From positions 1-62,441 of the forward strand of contig NZ_SDGU01000002.1 of the NCBI RefSeq assembly GCF_004118635.1: 62,441 nucleotides of DNA, read 5' to 3'. Below, in pieces: positions 29,660-38,683 of the stretch. Each line of letters opens with the position of its first letter. The first letter of the stretch is position 1. Under the pieces are notes generated by a model, which did not search any database, was not told the origin of the DNA, and was given only the letters and a program-made list of their open reading frames with translations. This stretch comes from Chlorobaculum sp. 24CR (GTDB taxonomy: Bacteria; Bacteroidota; Chlorobiia; Chlorobiales; Chlorobiaceae). Position numbers and translations under genes: made by a program.

Positions 29660-30021
29660 GCGGGGTGGCGGAGGTTGGCGTTGATATTGTCGAGCTGGCG
29701 CGCATCCGCTCGATCTACGACCGGTTCGGCCAGACCTTCATGAAAAAAATCCTGACAGCAGCGGAGATGGCCCAGTGCCTCTCCAGGCCTGATCCCGTGG
29801 CAAGCCTTGCCGGACGGTTCGCCGCCAAGGAGGCGGTCTCCAAAGCGCTTGGCACCGGTATCGCCAAGGGCCTCGGCTGGCGCTCCATCGAAGTGCTGAA
29901 CAACGAGGCAGGAAAGCCATGCGTGAGCATTCACGTCCCGAACTTTTCCGGCAGCATCAGCCTCTCCATCTCGCACGACCGCCACTCCGCCGTGGCGATG
30001 GCGCTTTACGAGCCGCTTTGA
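29656..30021 (+). CDS. acpS: Holo-[acyl-carrier-protein] synthase
   Basis: The 121-residue product shows the AcpS pattern: GVDIVELARI near residue 8, the metal and substrate block GRFAAKEAVSKALGTG (about 53-68) and SISLSISHDRHSAVAMA near the end. It attaches 4'-phosphopantetheine to acyl carrier protein. The start is a GTG at 29656 inside the nadC stop overlap (GTGA). Confidence 0.94.
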   Translation: MSGVAEVGVDIVELARIRSIYDRFGQTFMKKILTAAEMAQCLSRPDPVASLAGRFAAKEAVSKALGTGIAKGLGWRSIEVLNNEAGKPCVSIHVPNFSGSISLSISHDRHSAVAMALYEPL

Positions 30022-30036
30022 TTACCTGCCGCGCAT

Positions 30037-30070
30037 AAAAAAAGGCCCCTTTTCAGGAGCCTTTTTTATT
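30037..30070. terminator. Bidirectional terminator between acpS and tig
   Basis: An A run plus GGC/GCC stem (30037-30045 with 30059-30067) is flanked by T-rich sequence on both strands. It lies between the convergent stops of acpS (30021) and tig (30081). Confidence 0.9.
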
Positions 30071-30080
30071 TTTTTCTTCC

Positions 30081-31361
30081 TCAGTGGTGCGCCGGAACCG
30101 GGGTGGCCTCTTTGGTGATGGTCACCTTCGATTTGATCACGTCATAGATCTTCTCTTTCAGGATCGTGTCGATCATGTAGTCCTTGAACTCGGTGGACAT
30201 GTAGGTGTTGAGGAGCTGATCGACGGTCAGTGAAGCCTCTTTTTCAGCCTCTTTTTCGGCATAAGCCTTGATATCCTCGTCAGTCACTTCGAGGTTGTTT
30301 TCCTTGGCGATTTTCTGGCTGACCAGGAGCCAGCGGGCGTGCTTTTCAGCATTTGGCCTCATGGTGTTGAAGAACTCGCGCTCGTCGAGGCCTTTGGGGA
30401 ACTGGCCGCCAACCTGACGCTTGGCGTTTTCGAGCAGCATGTTCTGGAACTGCGCGACCATGGCGCTCGGGGTCGGCACCGGATGCTCTTCGATCAGTTT
30501 GGCTGAAATAGCTTCGAGCAAATCGTGCTCCGATTTGTCGGAGAAGTGCGCCTGGAGCTGCAAGCGGACATCGTTTTTGAAGTCCTCTACCTTCTCGAAA
30601 CGCTGCTGGCTGATCTCCTTGACCAGTTCGTCATCCAGCTCGGGCAGTTCGAGGTGCTTGACCTCCTTGACCTCAACACGGAAGCGGGTCGTTTCGCCGC
30701 CCTCCTGCTTTGGTTCGACGGTGACATCGGCTACATCGCCAGCCTTCTTGCCTTCGAGGGCTGTGCGGAACGGGTTGTCATCGGGCAGGTATTCGAGGTT
30801 GAAGTGGTGGTTTTCGTTCTTCGAGCCTTCGACGGGAGCGCCTTCGGCATCGAGCTTCGTGACGTCGCCGATAACCGTATCGCCCTCGGCGGCAGGCTCT
30901 TCGCTGGTCACCATGGTGCCGTGGCCGCGAAGGATCAGTTTGATTTCACGATCGACATCCTCGTCGTTGACGCTGTATTCGGCCTGGGTGAAGGTGAAGG
31001 CGCTGAAATCCTTCAGCTCGAATTCGGGATGGATTTCGTAGGAGATGCGGATGGTCAGCTTGCCATCCTCGACGTTGTAGCTCTCGATCTGCGCGCGGCT
31101 GGCGGGGTTGAGCTTCTCCTCCTCGGCGATGGCGGCGAAATGTTTAGACGCCATTTTCTCGGCAACTTCAGCCTCGATGGAAGGCCCGATCATGCGTTTG
31201 AGCATTCCGGCGGGGACGTGTCCCTGACGGAAGCCTTTGATTTTGACGGACTTGCGCGCTTCTTCGAGCTGCTGGTCATATTCGGGCTGGAATTCGTCGG
31301 CAGTCAGAATGATTTCAAGTTCCTGCGCGATTTCGCTGACATTCGTGATATTCTTTTGCAA
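30081..31361 (-). CDS. tig: Trigger factor (ribosome-associated chaperone)
   Basis: The 426-residue protein has a trigger-factor layout: a ribosome-binding N-domain with the signature [15 protein letters not shown] (about residues 39-53), a FKBP-like prolyl isomerase domain ([14 protein letters not shown] near 157 to about 240), and a helical C-domain ending in a His-containing tail. It binds nascent chains at the ribosome exit. Length is normal. The gene is monocistronic, with a shared terminator downstream and a 196-bp gap upstream. Confidence 0.93.
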   Translation of the reverse strand: MQKNITNVSEIAQELEIILTADEFQPEYDQQLEEARKSVKIKGFRQGHVPAGMLKRMIGPSIEAEVAEKMASKHFAAIAEEEKLNPASRAQIESYNVEDGKLTIRISYEIHPEFELKDFSAFTFTQAEYSVNDEDVDREIKLILRGHGTMVTSEEPAAEGDTVIGDVTKLDAEGAPVEGSKNENHHFNLEYLPDDNPFRTALEGKKAGDVADVTVEPKQEGGETTRFRVEVKEVKHLELPELDDELVKEISQQRFEKVEDFKNDVRLQLQAHFSDKSEHDLLEAISAKLIEEHPVPTPSAMVAQFQNMLLENAKRQVGGQFPKGLDEREFFNTMRPNAEKHARWLLVSQKIAKENNLEVTDEDIKAYAEKEAEKEASLTVDQLLNTYMSTEFKDYMIDTILKEKIYDVIKSKVTITKEATPVPAHH

Positions 31362-31557
31362 GGCTCTTCGTGACCGGTTAAGTTGCGGGTCTCTCCGTTT
31401 CCGGTGAACCGGAAAACCTGGATCGATACAGAGAGCGTCCCTGAAAATTTAAAGCTTGAATTATACTATTTTTTCAGGCCTTTTTAAAACAGATCGTTCA
31501 ACGGCTTTTCATGCAAGCTGTTGCAAGCGGCCATCGCCCGTGGCCGAATGCCGGGCG

Positions 31558-32886
31558 TCATCTGCCTCCGGGCTTGTAAACCAGCGTCGAGAGCCGTTCG
31601 GGGATGCCGAGCGCGGCGGCGACGAGCGCCACCTCTTCAGCTCTCACCGCTTCGATCAGGCCAGCCTTTTCGGCAGGCGACAAATATCGTCCGAAATAAA
31701 ATATATCCTGCGCGATGTGCGACATGCGCCGGGTCATTTTTTCCATGCCGAGAATCATCGAACCGAGCATTTTCGATTTTGCGGCGGCGAGTTCTGACGG
31801 ATCGGGCTTCTTCAGCACGTCGCCGACGAGCAGCTCACCGATGGTGTCGAGGGTTTTCGTGGCTTTGCCTTTGTCCGTTCCGGCGTAGATGTTGAACGCC
31901 GTGACCTCGTCATAAAACGAGACCGACGAGTAGGCCTGATAGACCAGTCCGCGCTTCTCCCGCAGTTCGAGGTTCAGAATTGAACTCATGCCGCTCGACA
32001 GCATGGCGTTCAGCACCATCATTGCCCAGAAGTGCCGGTCGTCTCGCGGAATGACTGTGCCGAAGAGAATCTGCGACTGGAAGAGGCTCTTTTTCAGCGT
32101 TTTGCTGAATGGCTTGTAGGCTGAAAGATCGAACAGCCGCCGCGCCGAATCTTCCCGCGGCGCATCCTTAAGGTGGCCGAAAAACGAGTCCGCCAGACCC
32201 GCGACTTCATCGTGATCAATGTTGCCGATCGCCGTGACGAGCATCTTCGAGGGCGTGTAGTGGCGGCGCATGAAGTTCCGTATTTCATCGACGGTGAGCC
32301 GCTCGACGCTCTTTTCGGTGCCGAGAATCGCTGCGCCGAGAGGATGGCCGGGGAAGGTGCGGCGGTCGAAATCCTCGAAAATCAGCTCCTCCGGAGTGTC
32401 GTTCACGCCGGCGATCTCTTCGAGCACCACCTCTTTTTCCTTTTCGATCTCGTCGGGCGGAAAGACCGGATTGCAGCAGAGATCGGCCAGGAGGTCGAAA
32501 CCGAGATGCAGGTGCTCACGGAGGCAGCGGACGCAGAGGCAGGTCTGCTCCTTGGTGGTCCAGGCGTCGATGTAGCCGCCGGTCTGTTCTATGCAGCGAG
32601 CGATCTCGACGTAGTCGCGCTTTTGCGTGCCCTTGAACAGCGCGTGTTCGATGAAGTGCGCCATGCCTTCAAGTCCTTCCGGATCTTCGCGCGATCCGGC
32701 ATCGATCCACAATCCGAGGGTGACGCTGTGAATCCAGGGTACCTGATTACTGACGATACGCAAGCCGTTGGAGAGGGTTCCGCTTTCGACAAGGCCGGTC
32801 GAGAGGCGTTCTTCGGAACGGGCGGCGTTGCCGCCGGAGGGCGATACGATATTTTTTCTCACGATTGCGGATGGATTTGAGTGCAA
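31558..32886 (-). CDS. M16-family zinc peptidase (processing-peptidase-like)
   Basis: The 442-residue protein contains the inverted zinc motif HxxEH as HFIEH (His77-His81) and the downstream acidic segment EKEKEVVLEEI near residue 150 that supplies the third zinc ligand. This is the active-subunit pattern of M16 peptidases such as mitochondrial processing peptidase beta and bacterial PqqL/YmxG-type enzymes. No signal peptide is apparent, so action in the cytoplasm is likely. The C-terminal half has the second M16 domain. The substrate is unknown. An SDR gene is divergent upstream. Confidence 0.9.
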   Translation of the reverse strand: MHSNPSAIVRKNIVSPSGGNAARSEERLSTGLVESGTLSNGLRIVSNQVPWIHSVTLGLWIDAGSREDPEGLEGMAHFIEHALFKGTQKRDYVEIARCIEQTGGYIDAWTTKEQTCLCVRCLREHLHLGFDLLADLCCNPVFPPDEIEKEKEVVLEEIAGVNDTPEELIFEDFDRRTFPGHPLGAAILGTEKSVERLTVDEIRNFMRRHYTPSKMLVTAIGNIDHDEVAGLADSFFGHLKDAPREDSARRLFDLSAYKPFSKTLKKSLFQSQILFGTVIPRDDRHFWAMMVLNAMLSSGMSSILNLELREKRGLVYQAYSSVSFYDEVTAFNIYAGTDKGKATKTLDTIGELLVGDVLKKPDPSELAAAKSKMLGSMILGMEKMTRRMSHIAQDIFYFGRYLSPAEKAGLIEAVRAEEVALVAAALGIPERLSTLVYKPGGR

Positions 32887-33146
32887 TGTAAGTTATTCTT
32901 CTTATTATTGAGCACAAATCGGCGCAGGACCGCACCGGTACGGATTTCGCGACAGCCGGTTCCAGGCTACCCGATTTTTTCAGCAGATTCAGGGTTCGGA
33001 CTCTCAACGCTCGCCCGGTCTCATTCATCTCCTGTTTGGCAGCGTCTTCTCAGGCCTCCCAAGCAGGGAAGCGCGATCCCGAAAGCTGTCGGGAGCGACA
33101 ATGCAAACGAAACGCGGAACAGGTTTTTCAGCGGCGCCATTTTTTC

Positions 33147-34145
33147 ATGTCAGCTATCCCGATTCTCATTACCGGAGCCACCGGCTACATTGGCGCACGG
33201 CTTCTTGTCGAACTGATCGAACGGTTCGGCGATGGCGTCCGGTGCCGGGTTGCCGTCAGGGAGGGGTCGGACGTTTCGTTTCTCGGCAGCTTGCCGGTCG
33301 AGATCGTCCGGGCCGACATGCACGATCCGGTCGCCGTCAACGAGGCGGTCAAAGGATCGGAGGTTGTGTTCCACTGCGCAGGCATGATCGCCTACACCAA
33401 CAATTTCCGCAACCGGCTCTACGATACCAACGTGCTCGGCACCCGCCACGTGGTCGATGCTTGCCTTGAGGCGGGCGTGAAGCGTCTGGTCGCCACCAGC
33501 TCGATTGCCGCCGTGGGTTCGTCAGACAAAGACGACGGCGCTCCGGAGTCCGGCGAACAGAGCGCCTTTACCGAGTGGCAGCGCCACAATGCTTATATGG
33601 AGTCCAAGCACCTGGCCGAACTCGAATGCCGCCGAGGCGTGGCCGAGGGACTCGATGTGGTGATGGTCAATCCGGGTGTGGTGATCGGCAGAAGCTCAGG
33701 CAGGGCGCTGCCCGGCAGCAGCTCGAACGAGGTGCTCCGGATGATTTACGAGGGTCGCCTGCCGCTTTGCCCGGATGGTTCGACGGGATTTGTCGATGTG
33801 CGAGACGTAGCCGACGCCCATATCGCCGCATGGCGGAAAGGGGTTTCGGGTGAGCGTTATATCATCGTCGGCGAGAATCTCTCGTTTCGGGAGCTTTTTC
33901 GGCGCATCGCCGCATTGCCCGGCAGCCGGAGCGGCAAGCTGTTCCGTATCGGAGGAATCGCCGGAATGGCGGCCGGAGCCGGGGGCGAACTCTATTCGCT
34001 TCTGACGAATCGCCCGTCGTTCATCAGCATCGAAAGCCTCCGGCAGGCATCGCATCAGGCCCGGTACAGCAACCAGCGCTCAGTGCGCGAACTCGGCATG
34101 TCGTACCGGCCCTTTGAGGAGACGCTTCGAAGCGCCATTCTGTAA
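33147..34145 (+). CDS. NAD-dependent epimerase/dihydroflavonol-reductase-like SDR
   Basis: I start at the ATG at 33147 ([20 protein letters not shown]), giving 332 residues; the longer frame from 33036 adds 37 unlikely residues. The Rossmann motif is GATGYIGAR (about 9-17), the catalytic Ser region is [11 protein letters not shown] and the YxxxK is YMESK near residue 152. It belongs to the extended SDR family, close to dihydroflavonol-4-reductase-like proteins; the substrate is not predictable. It is 38 bases upstream of recA on the same strand but unrelated in function. It resembles the SDR at 17838-18839. Confidence 0.82.
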   Translation: MSAIPILITGATGYIGARLLVELIERFGDGVRCRVAVREGSDVSFLGSLPVEIVRADMHDPVAVNEAVKGSEVVFHCAGMIAYTNNFRNRLYDTNVLGTRHVVDACLEAGVKRLVATSSIAAVGSSDKDDGAPESGEQSAFTEWQRHNAYMESKHLAELECRRGVAEGLDVVMVNPGVVIGRSSGRALPGSSSNEVLRMIYEGRLPLCPDGSTGFVDVRDVADAHIAAWRKGVSGERYIIVGENLSFRELFRRIAALPGSRSGKLFRIGGIAGMAAGAGGELYSLLTNRPSFISIESLRQASHQARYSNQRSVRELGMSYRPFEETLRSAIL

Positions 34146-34183
34146 TTTCAGCGCAACACTTTACAAATTCAGAGCATACCCCT

Positions 34184-35239
34184 ATGGAAAAAGAGAAACC
34201 ACAACCGAAATCGCAACAGTCTCCGCAGCCGCCGACCGTCGATCCGGCCCGGCTCAAACAGCTTAACCTCGCGATAGAGACTCTCGAAAAACAGTTCGGC
34301 AAAGGCTCGATCATGCGCCTCGGCGACGATTCGCCCGTCTTGCAGGTGCAGTCTATATCGACCGGTTCGATGGCGCTCGACTACGCCCTCGGCGTGGGCG
34401 GCTTGCCGCGTGGCCGCGTGACCGAGATTTACGGTCCCGAATCCTCCGGCAAGACCACGCTTGCCTTGCACGTCATCGCCGAAGCGCAGAAGGCGGGCGG
34501 CATTGCGGCTATTGTCGATGCGGAGCACGCCTTCGACCCGACCTATGCCCGCCGACTTGGCGTCGATATCAACGCCTTGCTGGTCAGCCAGCCCGAATCG
34601 GGCGAGCAGGCGCTCTCCATCGTTGAGACGCTCGTGCGCAGCGGCGCGGTCGATATTGTCGTGATCGACTCGGTTGCGGCGCTGGTGCCGCAGGCCGAAC
34701 TCGAAGGCGAGATGGGCGACAGCGTCGTTGGCCTTCAGGCGCGGCTCATGAGCCAGGCGCTGCGCAAGCTCACCGGCGCGATCTCCAAATCGAGCAGCGT
34801 TTGCCTCTTCATCAACCAGCTTCGCGACAAGATCGGCGTGATGTACGGCAGCCCCGAAACCACCACCGGCGGCAAGGCGCTGAAGTTCTACTCCTCCGTG
34901 CGGCTTGACATCCGCCGGATCGCGCAGATCAAGGATGGCGAAGAGGTGGTCGGCAATCGCACCAAGGTCAAGGTGGTCAAGAACAAGGTCGCCCCGCCCT
35001 TCAAGACCGCCGAGTTTGACATTCTCTACGGCGAAGGCATCTCGGTGCTCGGCGAGCTGATCGACCTGGCCGTCGAGTTCGGCATCATCAAAAAGGCGGG
35101 CGCGTGGTTCAGCTATGGAACCGAAAAGCTCGGCCAGGGGCGCGAGAACGTCAAAAAGCTCCTGAAGGAGGACGAGACCCTGCGCGGCACGATCCGCCAG
35201 CAGGTGCGCGAAACGCTGATCGCCCCGCCGGTCAAGTAA
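34184..35239 (+). CDS. recA: Recombinase RecA
   Basis: The 351-residue protein is RecA. It has Walker [10 protein letters not shown] (about residues 86-94), the [23 protein letters not shown] loop-1 region, and [22 protein letters not shown] loop-2 region, all conserved. The N-terminus has a short Lys/Gln/Pro extension. It forms ATP-dependent filaments for homologous recombination and SOS induction. No LexA-type box is evident upstream. dus follows after 9 bases, so the two are probably co-transcribed. Confidence 0.99.
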   Translation: MEKEKPQPKSQQSPQPPTVDPARLKQLNLAIETLEKQFGKGSIMRLGDDSPVLQVQSISTGSMALDYALGVGGLPRGRVTEIYGPESSGKTTLALHVIAEAQKAGGIAAIVDAEHAFDPTYARRLGVDINALLVSQPESGEQALSIVETLVRSGAVDIVVIDSVAALVPQAELEGEMGDSVVGLQARLMSQALRKLTGAISKSSSVCLFINQLRDKIGVMYGSPETTTGGKALKFYSSVRLDIRRIAQIKDGEEVVGNRTKVKVVKNKVAPPFKTAEFDILYGEGISVLGELIDLAVEFGIIKKAGAWFSYGTEKLGQGRENVKKLLKEDETLRGTIRQQVRETLIAPPVK

Positions 35240-35248
35240 GGAACTCTC

Positions 35249-36292
35249 ATGCGCATCGGACAGATCGACATCGACCGCCCGGTCATCCTCGCTCCCATGG
35301 AGGATGTGACCGACCGGGCCTTCCGGCAGCTCTGCAAGCGGCACGGGGCGGACATCGTCTATACCGAGTTTGTCAGCGCCGAGGCGATCAGGCGCGGGGC
35401 GGAGAAGTCGATCCGCAAGCTCGCGATGGACGAGCACGAGCGGCCGGTGGCGGTGCAGATTTTCGGTGGCACGGTGGAGTCGATGGTGGAGGCGGCAGCC
35501 ATCGCCGAGAGCTTCGAGCCGGACTACCTCGACATCAACTTTGGCTGTCCGGTCAAGAAGGTGGCCGGACGCGGCGCGGGCGCGGCGCTGCTGAAGGAGC
35601 CGGAGAAGCTCTCGGCCATCGCCTCGGCGGTGGTCAACGCCGTCTCGCTGCCGGTGACCGCCAAGACGCGCATCGGCTGGGATCACGACTCGATCAACAT
35701 CACCGACACCGTGCGGCGGCTCGAAGACGCGGGCATCCGGGTGGTGGCGGTGCACGGGCGGACGCGCAGCGACATGTACAAAGGGCGCGCCGACTGGGGC
35801 CGCATCGCCGAAGCGAAGCAAGCGTGCTCGATTCCGGTGATCGCCAACGGCGACGTCTGGAGCGCGGACGACGCCGTGGCGATGTTCGCCGAAACCGGCG
35901 CGGACGGCATCATGATCGGGCGCGGCTCGATCGGCAATCCCTTCATCTTCTCGCAGGCAAAGCACTTGCTGAAAACGGGCGAGCGCCTGCCGCTTCCAAC
36001 CTATCGCGACCGGATCGACGCCGCCCGCGAGCACCTGCGCCTGTCGCTGGAGTACAAGGGCGAAAAGCATGGCGTGCTCGAAATGCGCCGCCACTACTCG
36101 ACCTACCTCAAAGGGTTGCCCGGCGTCTCGAAAGTTCGTAACCTTTTGGTGCGCGAACCCGATCCGGCGGTGATCGTCGAATTGCTCCGTGAGTTCGAGG
36201 CAACGTGCGAAGCGCTCGACCGCGAGGGGCTTCTGAAGGAGGGTGTGGAGTTCTTGAACGACCATTCGCCCAAACTGATTCTGAATTACTAA
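35249..36292 (+). CDS. dus: tRNA-dihydrouridine synthase (DusB-like)
   Basis: The 347-residue FMN enzyme has the Dus signature NFGCPVKKVAGRGAGAALL (catalytic Cys near residue 101) with VHGRTRSDMYKG and VIANGDVWS farther on. It reduces uridines in tRNA D-loops. The size and signature best fit the DusB group. It is tightly linked to recA upstream and is followed by asd after 21 bases. Confidence 0.93.
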   Translation: MRIGQIDIDRPVILAPMEDVTDRAFRQLCKRHGADIVYTEFVSAEAIRRGAEKSIRKLAMDEHERPVAVQIFGGTVESMVEAAAIAESFEPDYLDINFGCPVKKVAGRGAGAALLKEPEKLSAIASAVVNAVSLPVTAKTRIGWDHDSINITDTVRRLEDAGIRVVAVHGRTRSDMYKGRADWGRIAEAKQACSIPVIANGDVWSADDAVAMFAETGADGIMIGRGSIGNPFIFSQAKHLLKTGERLPLPTYRDRIDAAREHLRLSLEYKGEKHGVLEMRRHYSTYLKGLPGVSKVRNLLVREPDPAVIVELLREFEATCEALDREGLLKEGVEFLNDHSPKLILNY

Positions 36293-36313
36293 ACCATTCA
36301 TCTATCTGATTTT

Positions 36314-37330
36314 ATGAGCAGTGAAGCAGGCTATCGGGTAGCCGTTCTCGGCGCAACCGGCCTTGTTGGCAGAACCATGATAAAGGTGCTCGAAGAGCGC
36401 GATTTTCCGGTCAGCGAGCTGGTGCCGCTCGCCTCGCCGCGCAGCCGGGGCGAAGTGATCACCTTCAAGGGGCGCGAGTTCGTCACCGAAGTGCCGTCGG
36501 CGGAGATTTTCGAGGGCGTTGACATCGCGCTCTTCTCGGCGGGCGCTTCGGCCAGCAAGGAGTGGGCGCCAGTGGCCGCGGCAGCAGGCGCGATCGTGAT
36601 CGACAACTCCTCGGCCTTCCGCATGGACGAGGGGATTCCGCTGGTGGTGCCGGAGGTCAATCCCGAATCGATTTTCGACCGCGAAGGCAAGGCGGCCCCG
36701 ATCATCGCCAATCCCAACTGCTCGACCATCCAGATGGTGGTGGCGCTCAAGCCGCTTTACGACGCCTACGGCATCCGCCGCGTGGTGGTTTCGACCTACC
36801 AGTCGGTCACCGGCAAGGGCAAGGCCGGGCGTGACGCGCTCGAAAGCGAGCTGGCGGGCAACATCCCCGACGAGTTCACTCACTTCCACCAGATCGCCTT
36901 CAACGCCGTGCCGCAGATCGACGCCTTCACCGACAACGGCTACACCAAGGAGGAGATGAAGATGGTCAACGAGACCCGCAAGATTCTCGACGACCAGGAG
37001 CTTCAGGTCTCGCCGACCACCGTGCGGATTCCGGTTTACGGCGGCCATGGCGAGTCGCTGAACGTCGAGCTGAGGAGCGATTTCGACATCGAGGAGGTTC
37101 GCGCCCTGCTCGCCGGATCGCCGGGCATCGTCATGCAGGACGACCCGTCCGCCCGCCTCTACCCGATGCCGATGACCTCCTACGAGCGCGACGAGGTGTT
37201 CGTAGGCCGCCTGCGCCCGGACTACTGGCACCCGCGCACCCTGAACCTTTGGGTCGTCGCCGACAACCTCCGCAAAGGCGCCGCCACCAACGCCGTGCAG
37301 ATCGCCGAACTGCTGGTGGGGAATCTGTGA
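36314..37330 (+). CDS. asd: Aspartate-semialdehyde dehydrogenase
   Basis: The 338-residue enzyme has the NADP-binding GATGLVGRTM motif (residues 13-22), catalytic Cys136 in ANPNCSTIQM, and the IPVYGGHGESLNVE block near 239. It makes aspartate semialdehyde for lysine, diaminopimelate, threonine and methionine. Its last 25 codons and the following 33 bases are repeated 865 bp downstream (38119-38228), which suggests that the 3' end was exchanged when a neighbouring module arrived. Confidence 0.97.
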   Translation: MSSEAGYRVAVLGATGLVGRTMIKVLEERDFPVSELVPLASPRSRGEVITFKGREFVTEVPSAEIFEGVDIALFSAGASASKEWAPVAAAAGAIVIDNSSAFRMDEGIPLVVPEVNPESIFDREGKAAPIIANPNCSTIQMVVALKPLYDAYGIRRVVVSTYQSVTGKGKAGRDALESELAGNIPDEFTHFHQIAFNAVPQIDAFTDNGYTKEEMKMVNETRKILDDQELQVSPTTVRIPVYGGHGESLNVELRSDFDIEEVRALLAGSPGIVMQDDPSARLYPMPMTSYERDEVFVGRLRPDYWHPRTLNLWVVADNLRKGAATNAVQIAELLVGNL

Positions 37331-37363
37331 GGATTGATGTGTGACTGAATTTCTTGTAGGGGC
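37254..37363 (+). repeat. Direct repeat copy 1: asd 3' end
   Basis: This is the functional 3' end of asd plus downstream sequence, aligned without gaps to 38119-38228. I count four mismatches in 110 bases, all in the coding part and all at third codon positions. The non-coding tail is identical. Confidence 0.9.
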
Positions 37364-37385
37364 GGTTCTTGTGGCCGCCCTTTTT
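37360..37385 (+). terminator. Terminator after asd
   Basis: GGGCGG (37360-37365) pairs with CCGCCC (37375-37380) and is followed by a T run. It belongs to a small family of GTAGGG(G/A)(C)-type palindromes also seen at 38221 and 41177. The next 100 bases (37390-37420) contain three tandem copies of a 9-base GGACAGCAA unit. Confidence 0.8.
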
Positions 37386-37512
37386 ATTTGGGAGGACAGG
37401 ACAGCAAGGACAGCAAGGACAGCAGGGGCGGGCGTTGTTGGCTTTTGGCGAGGGATGAGAGGGATTGTTATATTGTTCTGCGGTTGAGGAATCCAAATCT
37501 TGGGGAGCGTGT

Positions 37513-37752
37513 ATGAGTCCTACCGTTTTTTGTGAGCAGGGATTTCGATTTTTCTTCTTTTCGCGTGAAGAGAAAAGGATGCATGTGCACGTTATATAGG
37601 GGGACGGCGAGGCGAAGTTTTGGCTGGAACCTGAACTTGAACTTGCAAAGAATCATGGATATTCCAGAATTCAGTTGAAGCAGATCGAATCAATAGTGGA
37701 GGCGCACAGCGATGAACTTGTTAAAGCATGGGGAAAGCATTTCAGCAGTTGA
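37513..37752 (+). pseudogene. DUF4160-family gene interrupted by an in-frame amber codon
   Basis: Reading from the ATG at 37513, 28 codons end in MHVHVI, then a TAG at 37597-37599, then GDGEAKFWLEPELEL and on to a TGA at 37750-37752, all in one frame. Both halves match the DUF4160 pattern, where the HVHV and AKFWLEP segments are normally continuous, so one substitution has probably broken the gene. DUF4160 genes are typically paired with DUF2442 genes, as here, in modules suspected to be toxin-antitoxin-like. Readthrough or a sequencing error are alternatives. Confidence 0.75.
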
Positions 37753-37990
37753 GGTGTCGAATATATCACAGCACGGCATCTGGCTTCTTGCTCACGGGAA
37801 AGAGCTGTTTCTTTCGTATGCCGATTTTCCGTGGTTCAGGGATCAGACGGTAAAATCGATTCTCAACGTCAAGGAGCCGTCGCCCGGTCATTTCTGGTGG
37901 CCTGATCTGGATGTTGATTTGACGGAGGAGATTATAGAAAATCCGGAACGCTTTCCGCTTGTTGCTGATGCGCGGGTGGCGCATAAATGA
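37712..37990 (+). CDS. DUF2442 domain protein
   Basis: The 92-residue product is a DUF2442 protein (HGIWLLAHGKELFLSYADFPWF, then WPDLDVDLTEEII). It overlaps the end of the DUF4160 reading frame, the usual arrangement for this pair. Function is unknown; the pairing suggests an antitoxin or partner role. The gene is intact although its partner carries a stop codon. It lies between the two copies of the asd 3' end. Confidence 0.8.
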   Translation: MNLLKHGESISAVEVSNISQHGIWLLAHGKELFLSYADFPWFRDQTVKSILNVKEPSPGHFWWPDLDVDLTEEIIENPERFPLVADARVAHK

Positions 37991-38118
37991 TTATTAAAAG
38001 TTTTTCGGATGCAATCTGAATTATCATGAAGATATATTCCAGATTTTGCCATATGAGAGATTGATGGTTTTTCTGAAAAAGCTGACATTTTTGCAAAAGC
38101 AAATTGCTGAGAGACTTA

Positions 38119-38228
38119 TCGTCGCCGAAAACCTCCGCAAAGGTGCCGCCACCAACGCCGTCCAGATCGCCGAGCTGCTGGTGGGGAATCTGTGAGGATT
38201 GATGTGTGACTGAATTTCTTGTAGGGGC
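38119..38228 (+). repeat. Direct repeat copy 2: displaced asd 3'-end fragment
   Basis: This fragment encodes the final VAENLRKGAATNAVQIAELL-type end of asd and its stop, but no upstream asd sequence. It probably marks the old asd end that was displaced by the DUF4160/DUF2442 insertion. See copy 1 at 37254-37363. Confidence 0.9.
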
Positions 38229-38254
38229 AGATCTGTGTGTCTGCCCTTTTTTTT
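38225..38254 (+). terminator. Terminator in displaced asd tail
   Basis: GGGCAGA (38225-38231) pairs with TCTGCCC (38240-38246) and is followed by eight T residues. It occupies the same place after the repeat as the asd terminator, but its stem sequence differs. Confidence 0.82.
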
Positions 38255-38305
38255 ACAGGCGTTTGGGAAGCAGGAGGTGGAAGGGGTTCAGGCTATCTCA
38301 AACGC

Positions 38306-38407
38306 CGTCATTGCGAGGAGCATAGCGACGTGGCAATCCATGCGGAATCAGTGAGCGCAGTTAAAGATGGATCGCCACGTCCCGAAAGATCGGGACTCGC
38401 GATGACG
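38306..38407. repeat. MITE-like inverted repeat
   Basis: About 102 bases whose ends are inverted copies (CGTCATTGCGAG on the left, CTCGCGATGACG on the right), with further internal pairing of TGGCAATCC-type and GGATCGCCA-type words. Such non-coding palindromic elements are common in many bacterial genomes. It lies between the asd tail and the orphan antitoxin. Confidence 0.75.
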
Positions 38408-38448
38408 AATCTCCGTCATTTATCTTTTGACACCTATGAGCACGGCCT

Positions 38449-38664
38449 TCAACGTTCGTACCTTTTTCTGATTTCATCCCAATCTTCAGCCTGAATCTCT
38501 CCCCGCTTGAAAGCATCATAGCGAGCCTCTGATTCGGCTATCCAGTTTTTCTCGATTTCAGGATCAGGCTTATCAAGGCTGTGCAGAATAGCCTCCACCA
38601 GCCGGATTCGCTCCTTCGGGTCGAGATCAATAGCTTTCTTAGTCAGTTCTTCTACAGATTCCAT
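38449..38664 (-). CDS. Addiction-module antitoxin, orphan copy
   Basis: The 71-residue protein (MESVEELTKKAIDLDPKER) belongs to the putative addiction module component family. It is nearly identical to the product of 47003-47218, with about eight differences. That copy is followed by a RelE/ParE-type toxin; here the homology runs through the stop and the first about three toxin codons (38440-38451) and then ends. The toxin is therefore lost and this is an orphan antitoxin. It could still neutralise the toxin of the intact pair. Confidence 0.88.
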   Translation of the reverse strand: MESVEELTKKAIDLDPKERIRLVEAILHSLDKPDPEIEKNWIAESEARYDAFKRGEIQAEDWDEIRKRYER

Positions 38665-38683
38665 GTGAGTTTTTTATTTATTG

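Noticed and set aside
34169-36301. Long open frame of 710 codons on the minus strand
   Set aside because: It lies opposite recA and dus, which are clear. It is a mirror frame that stays open because of the GC-rich codon pattern; its sequence is His/Asp/Arg-rich with no domain.
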